From: Flavobacterium hydrocarbonoxydans
GTDB lineage: Bacteria; Bacteroidota; Bacteroidia; Flavobacteriales; Flavobacteriaceae
Reading direction: 5' to 3'
Length of the DNA stretch: 64,000 nucleotides
Assembly: GCF_009789235.1 (NCBI RefSeq)
Contig: NZ_WSTB01000015.1
Location: forward strand, 1 to 64,000
In this document: positions 6,309-16,161 of the stretch, piece by piece
Layout of the letters: each line of letters starts with the position of its first letter
How positions within the stretch are numbered: position 1 is the stretch's first letter
The notes under the pieces: generated by a model
What the model was told of the DNA's origin: nothing
Seen by the model: the letters and a program-made list of their open reading frames with translations, nothing else
Database searches by the model: none
Translations under genes and position numbers: made by a program

Positions 6309-6344
6309 AAAAAGAGCGGCTCAATGGAGTCGCTCTTTTTATTT
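6309..6344 (+). terminator. Intrinsic terminator of the 6103 peptide gene
   Basis: AAAAAGAGCG pairs with CGCTCTTTTT, with an extra inner stem around AATG, then a T-rich tract. The gene is therefore monocistronic. Confidence 0.85.
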
Positions 6345-6393
6345 ATATAAGTTTTAAAGGCAAAGCTCTTTAAACCTTGAGTATTTAATCCTC

Positions 6394-6942
6394 TTAAAAA
6401 TACACTCTCACAAAAGGCATAAAAGCTGACCCATACAAACTTCTGTCATCATTAAACAAAACATCGTAGCGCCCGCCTATAGTTACATTGCCGGTTCTGT
6501 AACCAGCTCCGAGATACAAAGCCGTATTCCAGTAATTATCTGAAAAATCACCTCCTTCAAAGTTATAATCAGTGTTAACACGGACTTGCTCAAGCTCGGC
6601 AGATAATTGAATTTGCGGAATCGGATTTACTAGTCCTACCAAACTTCCTCCATATATAAAAGAGCTATAATTGTTTTTCGAAGACAAATACCCAAATTGC
6701 AATCCAACACCCACTGCCACAATCTCGTTTACATTATAAATTGCACTTGGCATAACCGAAATATCGGTGTATCCGGAACCAAATCCCAAACCAAGTCCTC
6801 CTCCAAATTGTACTTTATCCCAAAAATGATTACTGTTATCGATTACATAATTTTCCTGTTGAGCGAAGCTAAAATTCGAAAATAAAGCTATCAAAATCAC
6901 AAAAAATGATTTGAAAACGATTGAAATTTGATTTTTCTTCAT
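6394..6942 (-). CDS. Small outer-membrane beta-barrel protein
   Basis: The 182-residue product starts with MKKNQISIVFKSFFVILIAL and a signal peptide ending FSFAQ. The mature part has alternating Gly/aromatic beta strands (GGGLGLGFGSGYTDISV, YLGAGYRTGNVTIGGRYDVL) and ends in an aromatic residue (FVRVYF), as outer-membrane barrels do. The start at 6942 was chosen because it gives the signal peptide. The gene is divergent from sucA; no functional link is evident. Confidence 0.75.
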   Translation of the reverse strand: MKKNQISIVFKSFFVILIALFSNFSFAQQENYVIDNSNHFWDKVQFGGGLGLGFGSGYTDISVMPSAIYNVNEIVAVGVGLQFGYLSSKNNYSSFIYGGSLVGLVNPIPQIQLSAELEQVRVNTDYNFEGGDFSDNYWNTALYLGAGYRTGNVTIGGRYDVLFNDDRSLYGSAFMPFVRVYF

Positions 6943-7014
6943 AGTTGAGTCTATTTTTAACAAATTTTTACGTAAAAGTACGTAAAAAAAAGATTTAAAT
7001 AATATCGATTGTTG

Positions 7015-7022
7015 TACTTTTG
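7015..7022 (+). promoter_or_regulatory. -7 element of sucA (TACTTTTG)
   Basis: TACTTTTG lies 36 nt before the sucA start codon and matches TAnnTTTG. The expected transcript start leaves a leader of about 30 nt. Confidence 0.6.
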
Positions 7023-7058
7023 CCATTCTATTTAACAAAAAGTATATTCACTAATATT

Positions 7059-9833
7059 ATGGATAGGTTTTCATTTTTAAATGCAGCGCATACAGAGTTT
7101 TTCGCACAATTATATGATCAGTATTTAGTAAATCCAGATAGCGTTGAGCCAAGCTGGAGAAGTTTCTTTCAGGGTTTCGACTTTGGACAAACGGTTTATA
7201 ATGACGAAAATCCAGTTCAACAGATTGTTGAATATGTGACTAGCGACAACGCAGATTGCAGTTTAGTTTCTGACAAACTACAAAAAGAATTCAATGTATT
7301 AAAATTAATTGATGGCTACCGCTCTCGTGGTCACTTGTTTACCAAAACAAATCCAGTACGTGACCGTAGAGTTACGACTCCTTCATTGGATATCGAAAAT
7401 TTCGGTTTAACAACAGCGGATTTATCAACAGTTTTTGATGCTGCACAAGTGATTGGTGTTGCTCCATGTACTTTACAGGACATCGTAAATCGCTTAAAAT
7501 CTATTTACTGCCAGCATATTGGTATCGAATACATGTACATCAGAAATCCTGGCGTTGTAAAATGGATTCAGGATAAACTGGCTGTAAATGTTAATCAGCC
7601 TAATTTTTCTACTGATGAAAAGAAAATCATCCTTAACAAATTAAATCAGGCGGTTTCTTTCGAGAACTTTTTGCACACTAAATATGTGGGACAAAAACGT
7701 TTTTCATTAGAAGGTGGAGAATCAATCATTCCGGCTTTAGACGCTTTAATCGAACAAGCTGCTGAAAAAGGAGTAGAGCAATTTGTAATGGGAATGGCAC
7801 ACCGTGGACGTTTGAACGTTTTGGCAAATATCTTTGGCAAATCGACTCAGGATATCTTCGGAGAATTTGATGGTAAAGATTACGATCAGGAATATTTTGA
7901 TGGTGACGTAAAATACCACTTAGGACTTACTGCCGACAAAAAAACAAGAACAGGAAAAAATATCAATATCAATTTAGCACCAAACCCTTCTCACTTAGAA
8001 ACGGTTGGAGCTGTAATTGAAGGAATCACTCGTGCAAAACAAGACAAATATTACGCTGACGACTTCTCTAAAGTATTGCCTATCGCCGTTCACGGTGATG
8101 CTGCCATTGCTGGTCAGGGTATCTTATACGAAATCATTCAGATGTCTTTGCTGGACGGATACAAAACAGGCGGTACGATTCACATCGTAATCAACAACCA
8201 GGTTGGTTTTACAACTAACTATCTTGATGCCCGTTCCTCAACGTATTGTACAGATGTTGCTAAAGTTACACTTTCGCCAGTATTACACGTAAATGCTGAT
8301 GATGCTGAAGCTGTGGTACACGCAGTATCTTTTGCATTAGATTACAGAATGCAATTTGGGCGTGACGTATTTATCGATTTATTAGGATATAGAAAATACG
8401 GTCATAACGAAGGTGACGAACCTCGTTTTACACAACCTGTTTTATACAAAATCATCGCAAAACATAAAAATCCAAGAGATATTTATGCTGAGAAATTATT
8501 GTCAGACGGTGTAATTGATGCTACTTATGTAAATAATTTAGAAAAAGAATACAAATCTTTGATGGAAGAAAATTTACAGGCTTCCCGCAAAAAAGATTTG
8601 ACAATCATTACACCTTTCATGCAAAATGAATGGAATGGTTTTGAACAAGTTTCTGATAATGTAATGTTGCAAAAAGTAGATACCTCTTTTGATAAAAAAG
8701 GATTGGATTCTATTATCAACACCATTTCGACTTTACCATCAGACAAAAAGTTCATCAATAAAATAACTAAAATTGTTACCGACAGAAAAGCAGGATACGA
8801 TAACAACACTATTGACTGGGGAACTGCAGAAGCATTAGCTTACGGTTCGCTTTTAACAGAAGGATTTGATATTCGTATTTCTGGACAAGACGTAGAGCGT
8901 GGTACATTCTCTCACCGTCATGCGGTAGTAAAAGTAGAAGATTCTGAAGAAGAAGTAATTCTTTTAGATGCAATCGAAAACAAAAAAGGAAAATTTGGCG
9001 TATTCAACTCTCTTTTATCAGAGTACGGAGTTCTAGGTTTTGATTACGGATATGCATTGGCAAATCCAAAAGCTTTAACGATTTGGGAAGCACAATTTGG
9101 AGATTTCTCTAACGGAGCTCAAATTATGATTGACCAGTATATTTCTTGTGGAGAAGATAAATGGAACAACCAAAACGGGATTGTTTTATTGTTACCACAC
9201 GGATACGAAGGTCAGGGTGCTGAACACTCTTCTGCAAGAATGGAGCGTTACTTACAACTTTGCGCAAGACATAATATGTATGTTGCCGATTGTACAACGC
9301 CAGCCAACTTCTTCCACTTGTTGAGAAGACAAATGAAAACAAATTTCCGTAAACCTTTGGTAGTATTCTCTCCAAAAAGTTTATTGCGTGATCCAAGATG
9401 TGTTTCTACTGTAGAAGAATTAGCAACAGGAACTTTCCAGGAAACTATTGACGATAATACAGTAGATAAAAAAGCAGTGAAAACTTTGGTTTTCTGTACT
9501 GGTAAATTCTACTATGACATCGTTGCCGAAAGAGAAAACAACGGAAGAAAAGACGTTGCAGTTGTTCGTATCGAACAATTATTCCCTTTCCCAGCAGAGC
9601 AAATCAAAGCAATCATCGCACAATATCCAAATGCAGACGACTATGTTTGGGCACAGGAAGAGCCTAAAAACATGGGAGCTTATAGCTTTATGTTGATGAA
9701 CTTTGATTTTATAAAATGGAGATTGGCTTCATTAAAGGCTTACGCTGCACCAGCATCAGGAAGTTACACACGTGCAAAACGTCGTCACGCCGATGCGATC
9801 AGAATGGTTTTTGATAAAGATTTATTTAGATAG
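7059..9833 (+). CDS. sucA: 2-oxoglutarate dehydrogenase E1 component
   Basis: The enzyme decarboxylates 2-oxoglutarate with thiamine diphosphate and passes the succinyl group to SucB in the TCA cycle. The 924-aa length is normal. The N-terminal MDRFSFLNAAHTEFFAQLYD and PSWRSFFQGF are typical of the short E1o N-terminal segment. The core shows MGMAHRGRLNVL, HGDAAIAGQGILYE and KYGHNEGDEPRFTQP, all E1o signatures, and the C-terminal part has the transketolase-like region (GQDVERGTFSHRHAV). The start at 7059 gives this N-terminus; the frame is open 13 codons further upstream but that overlaps the promoter. sucB follows. Confidence 0.97.
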   Translation: MDRFSFLNAAHTEFFAQLYDQYLVNPDSVEPSWRSFFQGFDFGQTVYNDENPVQQIVEYVTSDNADCSLVSDKLQKEFNVLKLIDGYRSRGHLFTKTNPVRDRRVTTPSLDIENFGLTTADLSTVFDAAQVIGVAPCTLQDIVNRLKSIYCQHIGIEYMYIRNPGVVKWIQDKLAVNVNQPNFSTDEKKIILNKLNQAVSFENFLHTKYVGQKRFSLEGGESIIPALDALIEQAAEKGVEQFVMGMAHRGRLNVLANIFGKSTQDIFGEFDGKDYDQEYFDGDVKYHLGLTADKKTRTGKNININLAPNPSHLETVGAVIEGITRAKQDKYYADDFSKVLPIAVHGDAAIAGQGILYEIIQMSLLDGYKTGGTIHIVINNQVGFTTNYLDARSSTYCTDVAKVTLSPVLHVNADDAEAVVHAVSFALDYRMQFGRDVFIDLLGYRKYGHNEGDEPRFTQPVLYKIIAKHKNPRDIYAEKLLSDGVIDATYVNNLEKEYKSLMEENLQASRKKDLTIITPFMQNEWNGFEQVSDNVMLQKVDTSFDKKGLDSIINTISTLPSDKKFINKITKIVTDRKAGYDNNTIDWGTAEALAYGSLLTEGFDIRISGQDVERGTFSHRHAVVKVEDSEEEVILLDAIENKKGKFGVFNSLLSEYGVLGFDYGYALANPKALTIWEAQFGDFSNGAQIMIDQYISCGEDKWNNQNGIVLLLPHGYEGQGAEHSSARMERYLQLCARHNMYVADCTTPANFFHLLRRQMKTNFRKPLVVFSPKSLLRDPRCVSTVEELATGTFQETIDDNTVDKKAVKTLVFCTGKFYYDIVAERENNGRKDVAVVRIEQLFPFPAEQIKAIIAQYPNADDYVWAQEEPKNMGAYSFMLMNFDFIKWRLASLKAYAAPASGSYTRAKRRHADAIRMVFDKDLFR

Positions 9834-9877
9834 TCATTGCGAGGAACGAAGCAATCTCACTAAAATAAATATTTTTA

Positions 9878-9956
9878 GGAGCTATTCCCGCTATTCGTTG
9901 CAATCTTTTTATTTTTAAAGAAAAAATAAAAAGGATTTCCACTTCTATCGGGGCTA
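9878..9956 (+). repeat. Structured intergenic repeat, family 1, copy 1
   Basis: The element runs GGAGCTATTCCCGCTATTCG, then a hairpin of A/T arms (ATCTTTTTATTTTT with AAAAATAAAAAGGAT), then CTTCTATCGGGGCTA. Ends match copies at 18130 (reverse), 40927 and 61719, while the stem sequence differs in each. It separates sucA and sucB. A short direct GTCATTGCGAGGAACGAAGC motif precedes it. Confidence 0.75.
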
Positions 9957-10026
9957 AAAAAACAGAATGATTAAGTTCTTTTTAGAACATTAAAAATATA
10001 AAATTCATAATTTAAATTAAAAAGAC

Positions 10027-11304
10027 ATGATTTTAGAAATGAAAGTCCCATCACCAGGGGAATCAATAAAAGAAGTTGAAATTGCAACTTGGTTAGTAAA
10101 AGACGGAGATTATGTAGAAAAAGACCAGGCTATTGCAGAGGTTGATTCAGACAAAGCAACTCTTGAATTGCCAGCAGAAGCAAGCGGAATCATTACGCTA
10201 AAAGCTGAAGAAGGTGATGCAGTAGCAGTAGGAGCTGTTGTTTGTTTAATCGATACAGGTGCAGCAAAACCTGCAGGAGATGCTCCGGCAGCGGCAGCAC
10301 CAGTTGCAGAAGCTCCTAAAGCTGAAGTAAAAGCTGAAGCACCAAAAGCAGCACCTGCGCCAGCAGCAGCGCCAGCAGCAGCGCCAGCAGCAGCGCCAGC
10401 AGCAGCGCCAGCACCAACAAGTTATGCAGCAGGAACACCATCTCCGGCAGCTAGAAAAATATTAGACGAAAAAAATATAGCACCAGCAACAGTTTCAGGA
10501 ACTGGTAAAGGTGGAAGAATCACTAAAGATGATGCTGTAAACGCAGTACCTTCTATGGGAACTCCAACTGGAGGAAGCCGTGGAACGGAGCGTACAAAAT
10601 TATCTATGTTGCGTCGTAAAGTTGCTGAGAGATTAGTAGCTGCTAAAAACGAAACAGCAATGTTAACGACTTTCAACGAAGTTAACATGACCCCAATCAA
10701 CCAAATTCGTAATGAGTACAAAGATGCTTTCAAAGCGAAACACGGTGGTCTTGGTTTAGGATACATGTCTTTCTTTACCAAAGCAGTTACAAGAGCGTTA
10801 CAATTATTCCCAGACGTTAACTCTATGATGGATGGCGATTATAAAGTAGCTTACGATTTTGCTGATATTTCTATCGCAGTTTCAGGACCAAAAGGTTTGA
10901 TGGTTCCTGTTGTTCGTAATGCTGAATTATTAACTTTCCGTGGAATCGAAGCTGAAATCAAAAGATTGGCTTTAAGAGCTCGTGATGGTCAAATTACGGT
11001 TGACGATATGACTGGTGGAACATTTACTATTACAAATGGTGGTGTTTTCGGAAGTATGTTATCTACACCAATTATCAACCCTCCTCAATCAGGAATCTTA
11101 GGAATGCACAATATTATTGAGCGTCCGATTGCTGTAAACGGTAAAGTTGAAATTCACCCAATGATGTACGTAGCACTTTCTTATGACCACAGAATTATCG
11201 ACGGTCGTGAGTCAGTTGGTTTCTTAGTTGCTGTAAAAGAAGCTTTAGAAAACCCATTAGAATTATTGATGAATGGTGATGCTAAAAGAGCATTGGAACT
11301 ATAA
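10027..11304 (+). CDS. sucB: 2-oxoglutarate dehydrogenase E2 (dihydrolipoyl succinyltransferase)
   Basis: The 425-aa protein has one N-terminal lipoyl domain with the lipoylated Lys in [11 protein letters not shown] (K43), an Ala/Pro linker, a peripheral subunit-binding domain (about 138-173, [14 protein letters not shown]) and the acyltransferase domain with [10 protein letters not shown] (His388, Asp392). It transfers succinyl groups to CoA. The linker is encoded by five 12-nt repeats at 10357-10416. It follows sucA after 193 nt that hold a repeat element. A terminator follows. Confidence 0.97.
   Translation: MILEMKVPSPGESIKEVEIATWLVKDGDYVEKDQAIAEVDSDKATLELPAEASGIITLKAEEGDAVAVGAVVCLIDTGAAKPAGDAPAAAAPVAEAPKAEVKAEAPKAAPAPAAAPAAAPAAAPAAAPAPTSYAAGTPSPAARKILDEKNIAPATVSGTGKGGRITKDDAVNAVPSMGTPTGGSRGTERTKLSMLRRKVAERLVAAKNETAMLTTFNEVNMTPINQIRNEYKDAFKAKHGGLGLGYMSFFTKAVTRALQLFPDVNSMMDGDYKVAYDFADISIAVSGPKGLMVPVVRNAELLTFRGIEAEIKRLALRARDGQITVDDMTGGTFTITNGGVFGSMLSTPIINPPQSGILGMHNIIERPIAVNGKVEIHPMMYVALSYDHRIIDGRESVGFLVAVKEALENPLELLMNGDAKRALEL
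10357..10416 (+). repeat. Five 12-nt tandem repeats in the SucB linker
   Basis: GCGCCAGCAGCA is repeated four times and once as GCGCCAGCACCA. It encodes the flexible Ala/Pro hinge between lipoyl and subunit-binding domains. Copy number may vary between strains without breaking the frame. Confidence 0.9.
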
Positions 11305-11327
11305 GTTTTAAAATAATTTTCAATATA

Positions 11328-11367
11328 AAAATCCCAAATTCCAATTATAAGGAGTTTGGGATTTTTT
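11328..11367 (+). terminator. Intrinsic terminator after sucB
   Basis: AAATCCCAAA pairs with TTTGGGATTT, followed by a T-run. Confidence 0.85.
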
Positions 11368-11412
11368 GTTAGTATTTAGTTCAAAATTTAATTACTATTT
11401 AAGAAATATATT

Positions 11413-12864
11413 TTACGCCCAAAAAGGAATATATTTTTTATATTTTCTTGAATTACTAGACGGGTCATCATCTTTTATTAATCCTTCGGTTATAGTTTCC
11501 TTTATAATTCTAGATGCTATTGCTGAATTTTGTTCTTCAATTTGAAATCGTTCTCTTAAACTTTGATTTGTCATTATATCATTGGAAACATAACGCAAAC
11601 AAGCATGTTGATAACAGGCTCTAACTTTATCTTTTTTATCTAAATGATTAAGTTCTTTATAGCTGAACATTGTAATTCTTGTTCTTTTTTCTGAAACAAT
11701 AAAGTCAACAGCTGGTAACTGAAACATTTCATTGTAAAAAATTACTTTATCAATGCCACTTCCCTTTTCTTCGCATATTCCAAACCTCCTTAAAATATCA
11801 GCTAATTTTTCATTCCGAGAAATATATTCATCAATAAAACGTTGTGGAGTTATTAATGGAAGACCTGGATTTGAAATTTCAATACGGTCTGAAAATATTT
11901 CAATCATAGGAAATCCTTTTTCATTAAAATCCTGATGAATAAGGGCATTTGCAACTAATTCTCGAATTGCAATCTCAGGATACATTTTTGTCTCTTTTCT
12001 AAAAGCTTTTCCAATTTCTTCATTAGCTGGTAATTGTCCATTAATCCAGTCAATTAGTCCATCAAAACCAACTGCATATCCTCTTTTACCTATTTGCTCT
12101 CTTATCGTTTCTACTTTATTTTTTCCTTTATAAACAATTACTCGAACTGCTTTTCTCCCTATCTCATCAAATTCTTCGAGGTTTTTAGCTAGAAGAATAG
12201 CTCCTAATTTTGTTATGTCATAATGTTCTTTATTCTTTTTTATGAATTTTTCAGAGATAAATTTTTCAATCACACCTTCCTGTGTATTGGGGTATGGAAG
12301 TTTTAATAGTTCAAAGTAGGTTTGAGAATTTAGTAAATTTATTATTTCCGATGATGTGACATTTGCCTTCGCAATACGGTTTTCTAATGGTTTGTCTGGT
12401 GCCTTTCTCCAAATTTTGCCTTCTTTTTCAGGAAAATCACTTAATTTTCTGGTATAACTTCCTATTCTTATATAGGATGTATGTAAAAAATCGATAGGGC
12501 GGTTCTCTGCACATGGAATTATAATCATCGATATGTGTATTCCATCTTCATATTTAAATTCGTGAAACCTAAAATCAATCTTTGGTGATAATCGATTCAT
12601 CAACCAACTTTCTAATTCTTCCCCACCTTTTTTATGTGATTTTATTTTGAAAGTGGTTCCAACAACTTTATGAGTTTTATCTTCAATACCAAAAACTAGA
12701 TATCCAAAAGGATGATTATGTAGGCAAGCTCCATTTGATAATGCAGAAATACGTTCCCCAATTTCTTCAGCTGAATGAAAATTCAATTTAAATTCAACCC
12801 ACTCGCTTTCGTTAGGCTGTTTAATTAAGTCGTTTACTATATTTATTAACTTCTTTTCTTCCAT
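11413..12864 (-). CDS. AlbA_2 / RecG-like ATP-binding putative transcriptional regulator
   Basis: The 483-aa product starts MEEKKLINIVNDLIKQPNES and has an N-terminal AlbA_2 (schlafen-type) domain (EWVEFKLNF, NGACLHNHPFGYLVFGIED) and a GHKL-like ATPase part (ELVANALIHQDF, GFPMIEIFSDRIEISNPG) found in the ATP-dependent DNA helicase-related HTH family. The C-terminal part resembles a winged helix. These proteins are usually called transcriptional regulators; the target is not known. The start at 12864 is preferred; a 24-residue extension reads through a direct repeat that looks like an operator. Confidence 0.85.
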   Translation of the reverse strand: MEEKKLINIVNDLIKQPNESEWVEFKLNFHSAEEIGERISALSNGACLHNHPFGYLVFGIEDKTHKVVGTTFKIKSHKKGGEELESWLMNRLSPKIDFRFHEFKYEDGIHISMIIIPCAENRPIDFLHTSYIRIGSYTRKLSDFPEKEGKIWRKAPDKPLENRIAKANVTSSEIINLLNSQTYFELLKLPYPNTQEGVIEKFISEKFIKKNKEHYDITKLGAILLAKNLEEFDEIGRKAVRVIVYKGKNKVETIREQIGKRGYAVGFDGLIDWINGQLPANEEIGKAFRKETKMYPEIAIRELVANALIHQDFNEKGFPMIEIFSDRIEISNPGLPLITPQRFIDEYISRNEKLADILRRFGICEEKGSGIDKVIFYNEMFQLPAVDFIVSEKRTRITMFSYKELNHLDKKDKVRACYQHACLRYVSNDIMTNQSLRERFQIEEQNSAIASRIIKETITEGLIKDDDPSSNSRKYKKYIPFWA

Positions 12865-12866
12865 AA

Positions 12867-12952
12867 TCAAATAACCATCAAATAAGAATGTCTTGTGTTT
12901 ACTGGGTTTATATATAAAAATACATCTATTTGTCAAATAACCATCAAATAAG
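12867..12952 (-). promoter_or_regulatory. Paired direct repeats upstream of the AlbA_2 gene
   Basis: TCAAATAACCATCAAATAAG occurs at 12867-12886 and again at 12933-12952. Each copy itself holds two TCAAATAA-like half sites spaced 11 bp, one helical turn, giving four half sites. The position immediately before the start codon suggests an autoregulatory operator. Confidence 0.5.
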
Positions 12953-12986
12953 ATTCTTGTTTTGCTTGAAGTTGTTGATAACTTTT

Positions 12987-13424
12987 TTATTTCAAATACA
13001 AATAATGATTATAATAATCAATAATTCCTTTTCCTTCCAGTAAAACATCGGCACCAATTATGCCATGAACCGGTTTTGCTTTGTATTGCTGTAAAGCCTC
13101 ATTGACATGCGAAAGATCAAAAATCACCAAACTGAAATCAGTGTTTTTCCAGGAACCCAGCTGTAATACATTGTGCTTCGAGATTTGCGTATCCATTCCG
13201 GTACCGCCAGCTCCTGCGGCTTTGGTTTTGGAGTTTTTTGTAGTCAATGCAAAGCGTTCGATACTTTCGTAACCCACACAGGAATTGGAGGCTCCCGTGT
13301 CCAGAATAAAATTTCCAAAAACACCATTAATTTTTATTTTAATTAATAAATGCTGTGTTTTAATGATTTTGAATTTTATCTTTTTATATTTTTCTTTTTT
13401 CAGAATCTCGTGGAGGTCTTTCAT
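12987..13424 (-). CDS. Retropepsin-like aspartic protease
   Basis: The 145-aa product has the single catalytic motif DTGAS at residues 42-46 in the context GNFILDTGASNSC, and a C-terminal hydrophobic-Gly segment (HGIIGADVLLEGKGIIDYY) like the retropepsin flap and second strand region. Its small size implies a homodimer. No signal peptide is visible. Its start overlaps the end of the CHAT-protease gene by 4 nt, so the two are translationally coupled. The substrate is unknown; the CHAT protein or its partners are candidates. Confidence 0.85.
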   Translation of the reverse strand: MKDLHEILKKEKYKKIKFKIIKTQHLLIKIKINGVFGNFILDTGASNSCVGYESIERFALTTKNSKTKAAGAGGTGMDTQISKHNVLQLGSWKNTDFSLVIFDLSHVNEALQQYKAKPVHGIIGADVLLEGKGIIDYYNHYLYLK

Positions 13425-16045
13425 TTTCGATAGCGATTGAATATCAAAAATAAACCAATTACAACCAATAAACTAATGATGTAAACAATATAATTGGATT
13501 GTTCTTCCGGAGCCGAAATGCTTCCGTAATACACAAAAGCACTCCAGTAATAAGGCGATTTTTTATCATTTGAAATATCAGGATTATTCAAAAAATCGAT
13601 TTTAGCATTGGCATTGGCTTCAAAATACGATTGTCCGTTTTTACTATTTTTGTAAAAATCATCCATGAAGATTGCCGTGGTATAATCGTTTACTTTCCAT
13701 AAAGAAAATAATAAATTCTGAGCGCCCGCAAACTGAAAACCTCTGGCGACACTCATTGCTCCTTCAGCTTTGTAGAGTTTACCTATTCCGGTTTCACAAG
13801 CACTTAAAACGACCAAATCTGGGTTTATCCGAAAATTATACAATTCAGAATAAAGAATTTCCCGATCATAAAACCTAATACTGGCCGGCGTTTCAATATC
13901 TCCTGAAGAAGCGTGTGTACTTAAATGCAAAATAGAATATTCAGGAGCATTATGTTTGAAATTTGAAAAACTGGCTTCTGAATTTTCTAAATATTTTCCC
14001 TGAAAATTATTACGTATCGATTGTAATTCTTTTTTGGAATATGCCAGCTCATAATTGGTCTTTTCGAAAATTGGAAAAACACCTAAAACACTTTTTTTAT
14101 TGGAGGAAAGAGAACCCGAATTCAGATAAAAGGAAGCCGAATTATTATAGGCAATCTTAAAGTCATTCATAAAATAATGCATTTTAGCAAAATTAGTCGT
14201 GCTGGATTCTTTTGTGATTAAAGCTTCAAAAGGAAGAAAATTTAAGATGCCGTCTGGGATTATGATGAGATTTTTCTGTGTACTGCTTTTAGGCAATTTG
14301 AGAACATCATAGGCTACTTTTCCGTATTTGTTGTAGCCTGAAACATTTTTGTTTATGGTATTTGCATCATTAAAATAATCAATAAACTGAACGATTTTCG
14401 GAATTGCCACATGCGAGATATTGATATTATTGAGTTGTATTTTTTTATCCTGAAAAGTAAAATAATACATTTTTTCATAGCCCATAAAATAATAAATCAT
14501 AAAAGCTTTTTCTTTTTCTAATTTGGTAAACAGACTTTCCAAATCACAACTTTCAGGAATAAAATCGGGTTTCTCAGATTGTATTTTTTTTAAAGAAAGC
14601 ATTGCTTCATTTTGCTTCCTGATTGCGCTGTTAATAACTAAAATATTGGCTGAATTACCCTTTTGCTGTTCTTTTACAATGTCATTATTCAGGTTTTGAA
14701 GTTGCTCTAAAAGCTTTTTTTCTTCAGTTGAAGCCGTTTTTACATTCGAACGATAATCCTTTAAAATACCCGATTTTGTGTTTTCGGCCAATTGAAAAGC
14801 TTTTTCTAAATAAGCAACTTTTTGCTCTTTTTGATATAAAAGTTCATAAATCGAAATACATTTTTCGGTACGGTTTCTTGCCCGTAATTGTGTAATGATT
14901 TTAGAATTTTCGAAAACTAACGTATTCATTATTAAATCCTCTATTCTAAAGGAAAGTCCGAATGCTTCAAGCGCCTTTTTAGGTTGATTTTGTTCTAATA
15001 AAATTTCAGCTTTTAAGTCAATAGCATCCATTAAAACAGTTTCAGAATAGAGTTGGTTTTTATCAGGCAGATTGTTTTGATTAACAGCATAATTCGGAAT
15101 CAGGACAGAAAATACTTTTGCAATCTGAACCGAACTTTCGTTATATTTTTTTTGATCAAAAAGTAATAAGGCTTTGTCGTAAAATAATTTTGCTTTTTTT
15201 CGAACTGGTGGATTTGGGATTTGCAAAAACAAATTTTCAGCCTTTTCAAAATAAGTATTGGCGATTTCAAAATTCTGCCATTGTCGGTTTAGTGCAGCTA
15301 AATTTCGATAGGAATTAGAAAGCGTCTCGGATTGATTTTTTTCATTTTTTAAATATTTTATGGAAGAATAAAATGATTGTTCTGCCTTACTGTCGGCGTT
15401 TCTAATCAATATTATATTTTTAGAACTAAGCAAATAACTATTCCCTAAATTATTCCATAAAATACCTTTTTGTACTTCGGATAATTTCTCGCTTTTCAAA
15501 GTGCTTTCGAGCAGCTCGATAGCCAAATCATTTTTCCCTGAACTCTGATACACATTGGATAAATTCAGAATAGCAGCAAATTTCTGTTTACCCGAATCCG
15601 GATAATTTTTAGTTGTATTTACGATAAAAAAATATTGCTTTATCGTGTTTTCGGCATTGTTATAATCGCCCAGAATCGTATATAAATTGCCCAAAGGCTT
15701 CAGGCAGTATTCGATAATATCATAATCGGATAATTTCTTTTTTTGATACAATTGCCAGGCCTTTTCATAGCTTTTTACCGCCTGATTGGTTTGCCCGAAC
15801 TGGTTTTCATAATAGGCTTTGTTGCAGTTTAAAACAACAATTGCCAATAACTCCCCGTTAGTTTTTGGTTTGGGATTTTTCCAAAAAGCAGCTTCAGTAT
15901 TCCTTAAATTTTGCAATGCTTTCGCAGAAGGATTGGCAACAAAAACATCAATTGCATTGTATATTTTATCTTCCTGAGCAATAGGTTTTTGTCCGAATAA
16001 AATCAGTGTAGAGAAGATTAAAATATAGCAATATAGTTTTGTCAT
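13421..16045 (-). CDS. TPR-CHAT domain protease-like protein
   Basis: The 874-aa protein has a signal peptide (1-24), TPR-like helical repeats from about 40 to 420, a coiled region, and a C-terminal CHAT (caspase HetF associated with TPRs) domain. The catalytic dyad is visible: His711 in LSTHAS and Cys750 in LSACETG. The motif GAMSVARGFQFAGAQNLLFSLW follows, as in other CHAT proteins. A transmembrane segment (about 850-869) ends with NRYRK. The signal peptide and C-terminal anchor place the catalytic domain in the periplasm. It is coupled to a retropepsin-like gene. Confidence 0.92.
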   Translation of the reverse strand: MTKLYCYILIFSTLILFGQKPIAQEDKIYNAIDVFVANPSAKALQNLRNTEAAFWKNPKPKTNGELLAIVVLNCNKAYYENQFGQTNQAVKSYEKAWQLYQKKKLSDYDIIEYCLKPLGNLYTILGDYNNAENTIKQYFFIVNTTKNYPDSGKQKFAAILNLSNVYQSSGKNDLAIELLESTLKSEKLSEVQKGILWNNLGNSYLLSSKNIILIRNADSKAEQSFYSSIKYLKNEKNQSETLSNSYRNLAALNRQWQNFEIANTYFEKAENLFLQIPNPPVRKKAKLFYDKALLLFDQKKYNESSVQIAKVFSVLIPNYAVNQNNLPDKNQLYSETVLMDAIDLKAEILLEQNQPKKALEAFGLSFRIEDLIMNTLVFENSKIITQLRARNRTEKCISIYELLYQKEQKVAYLEKAFQLAENTKSGILKDYRSNVKTASTEEKKLLEQLQNLNNDIVKEQQKGNSANILVINSAIRKQNEAMLSLKKIQSEKPDFIPESCDLESLFTKLEKEKAFMIYYFMGYEKMYYFTFQDKKIQLNNINISHVAIPKIVQFIDYFNDANTINKNVSGYNKYGKVAYDVLKLPKSSTQKNLIIIPDGILNFLPFEALITKESSTTNFAKMHYFMNDFKIAYNNSASFYLNSGSLSSNKKSVLGVFPIFEKTNYELAYSKKELQSIRNNFQGKYLENSEASFSNFKHNAPEYSILHLSTHASSGDIETPASIRFYDREILYSELYNFRINPDLVVLSACETGIGKLYKAEGAMSVARGFQFAGAQNLLFSLWKVNDYTTAIFMDDFYKNSKNGQSYFEANANAKIDFLNNPDISNDKKSPYYWSAFVYYGSISAPEEQSNYIVYIISLLVVIGLFLIFNRYRK

Positions 16046-16161
16046 AAAAGTCTATTTATTTCACAGAGGTTCACAAAGTTTTCGCAAAGTTTCACAGAGA
16101 ATTAAAAATTAATTTTGTGTATCTCTGTGATAAATCTTTGTGCAGCTCTGTGTAATAACTC
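16046..16161. repeat. Intergenic repeat with CACAGAG arms
   Basis: Several imperfect copies of TTCACAGAG/CTCTGTGA and TTTGTG/CACAAA occur in opposite orientations, giving a large imperfect hairpin between two minus-strand genes. Confidence 0.5.

Noticed and set aside
6394-6942. Enzyme role linked to sucA for the gene divergent from it
   Set aside because: The product has a signal peptide and a beta-barrel pattern and shows no catalytic motif of 2-oxoglutarate metabolism.
10422-10781. Minus-strand open frame inside sucB
   Set aside because: It is a shadow of the sucB reading frame with no independent start context.
12987-16045. Type III-E CRISPR (Csx29-like TPR-CHAT) or gasdermin-type defence system
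   Set aside because: No gRAMP, CRISPR repeats or gasdermin-like gene is present, and the CHAT protein has a signal peptide and membrane anchor.
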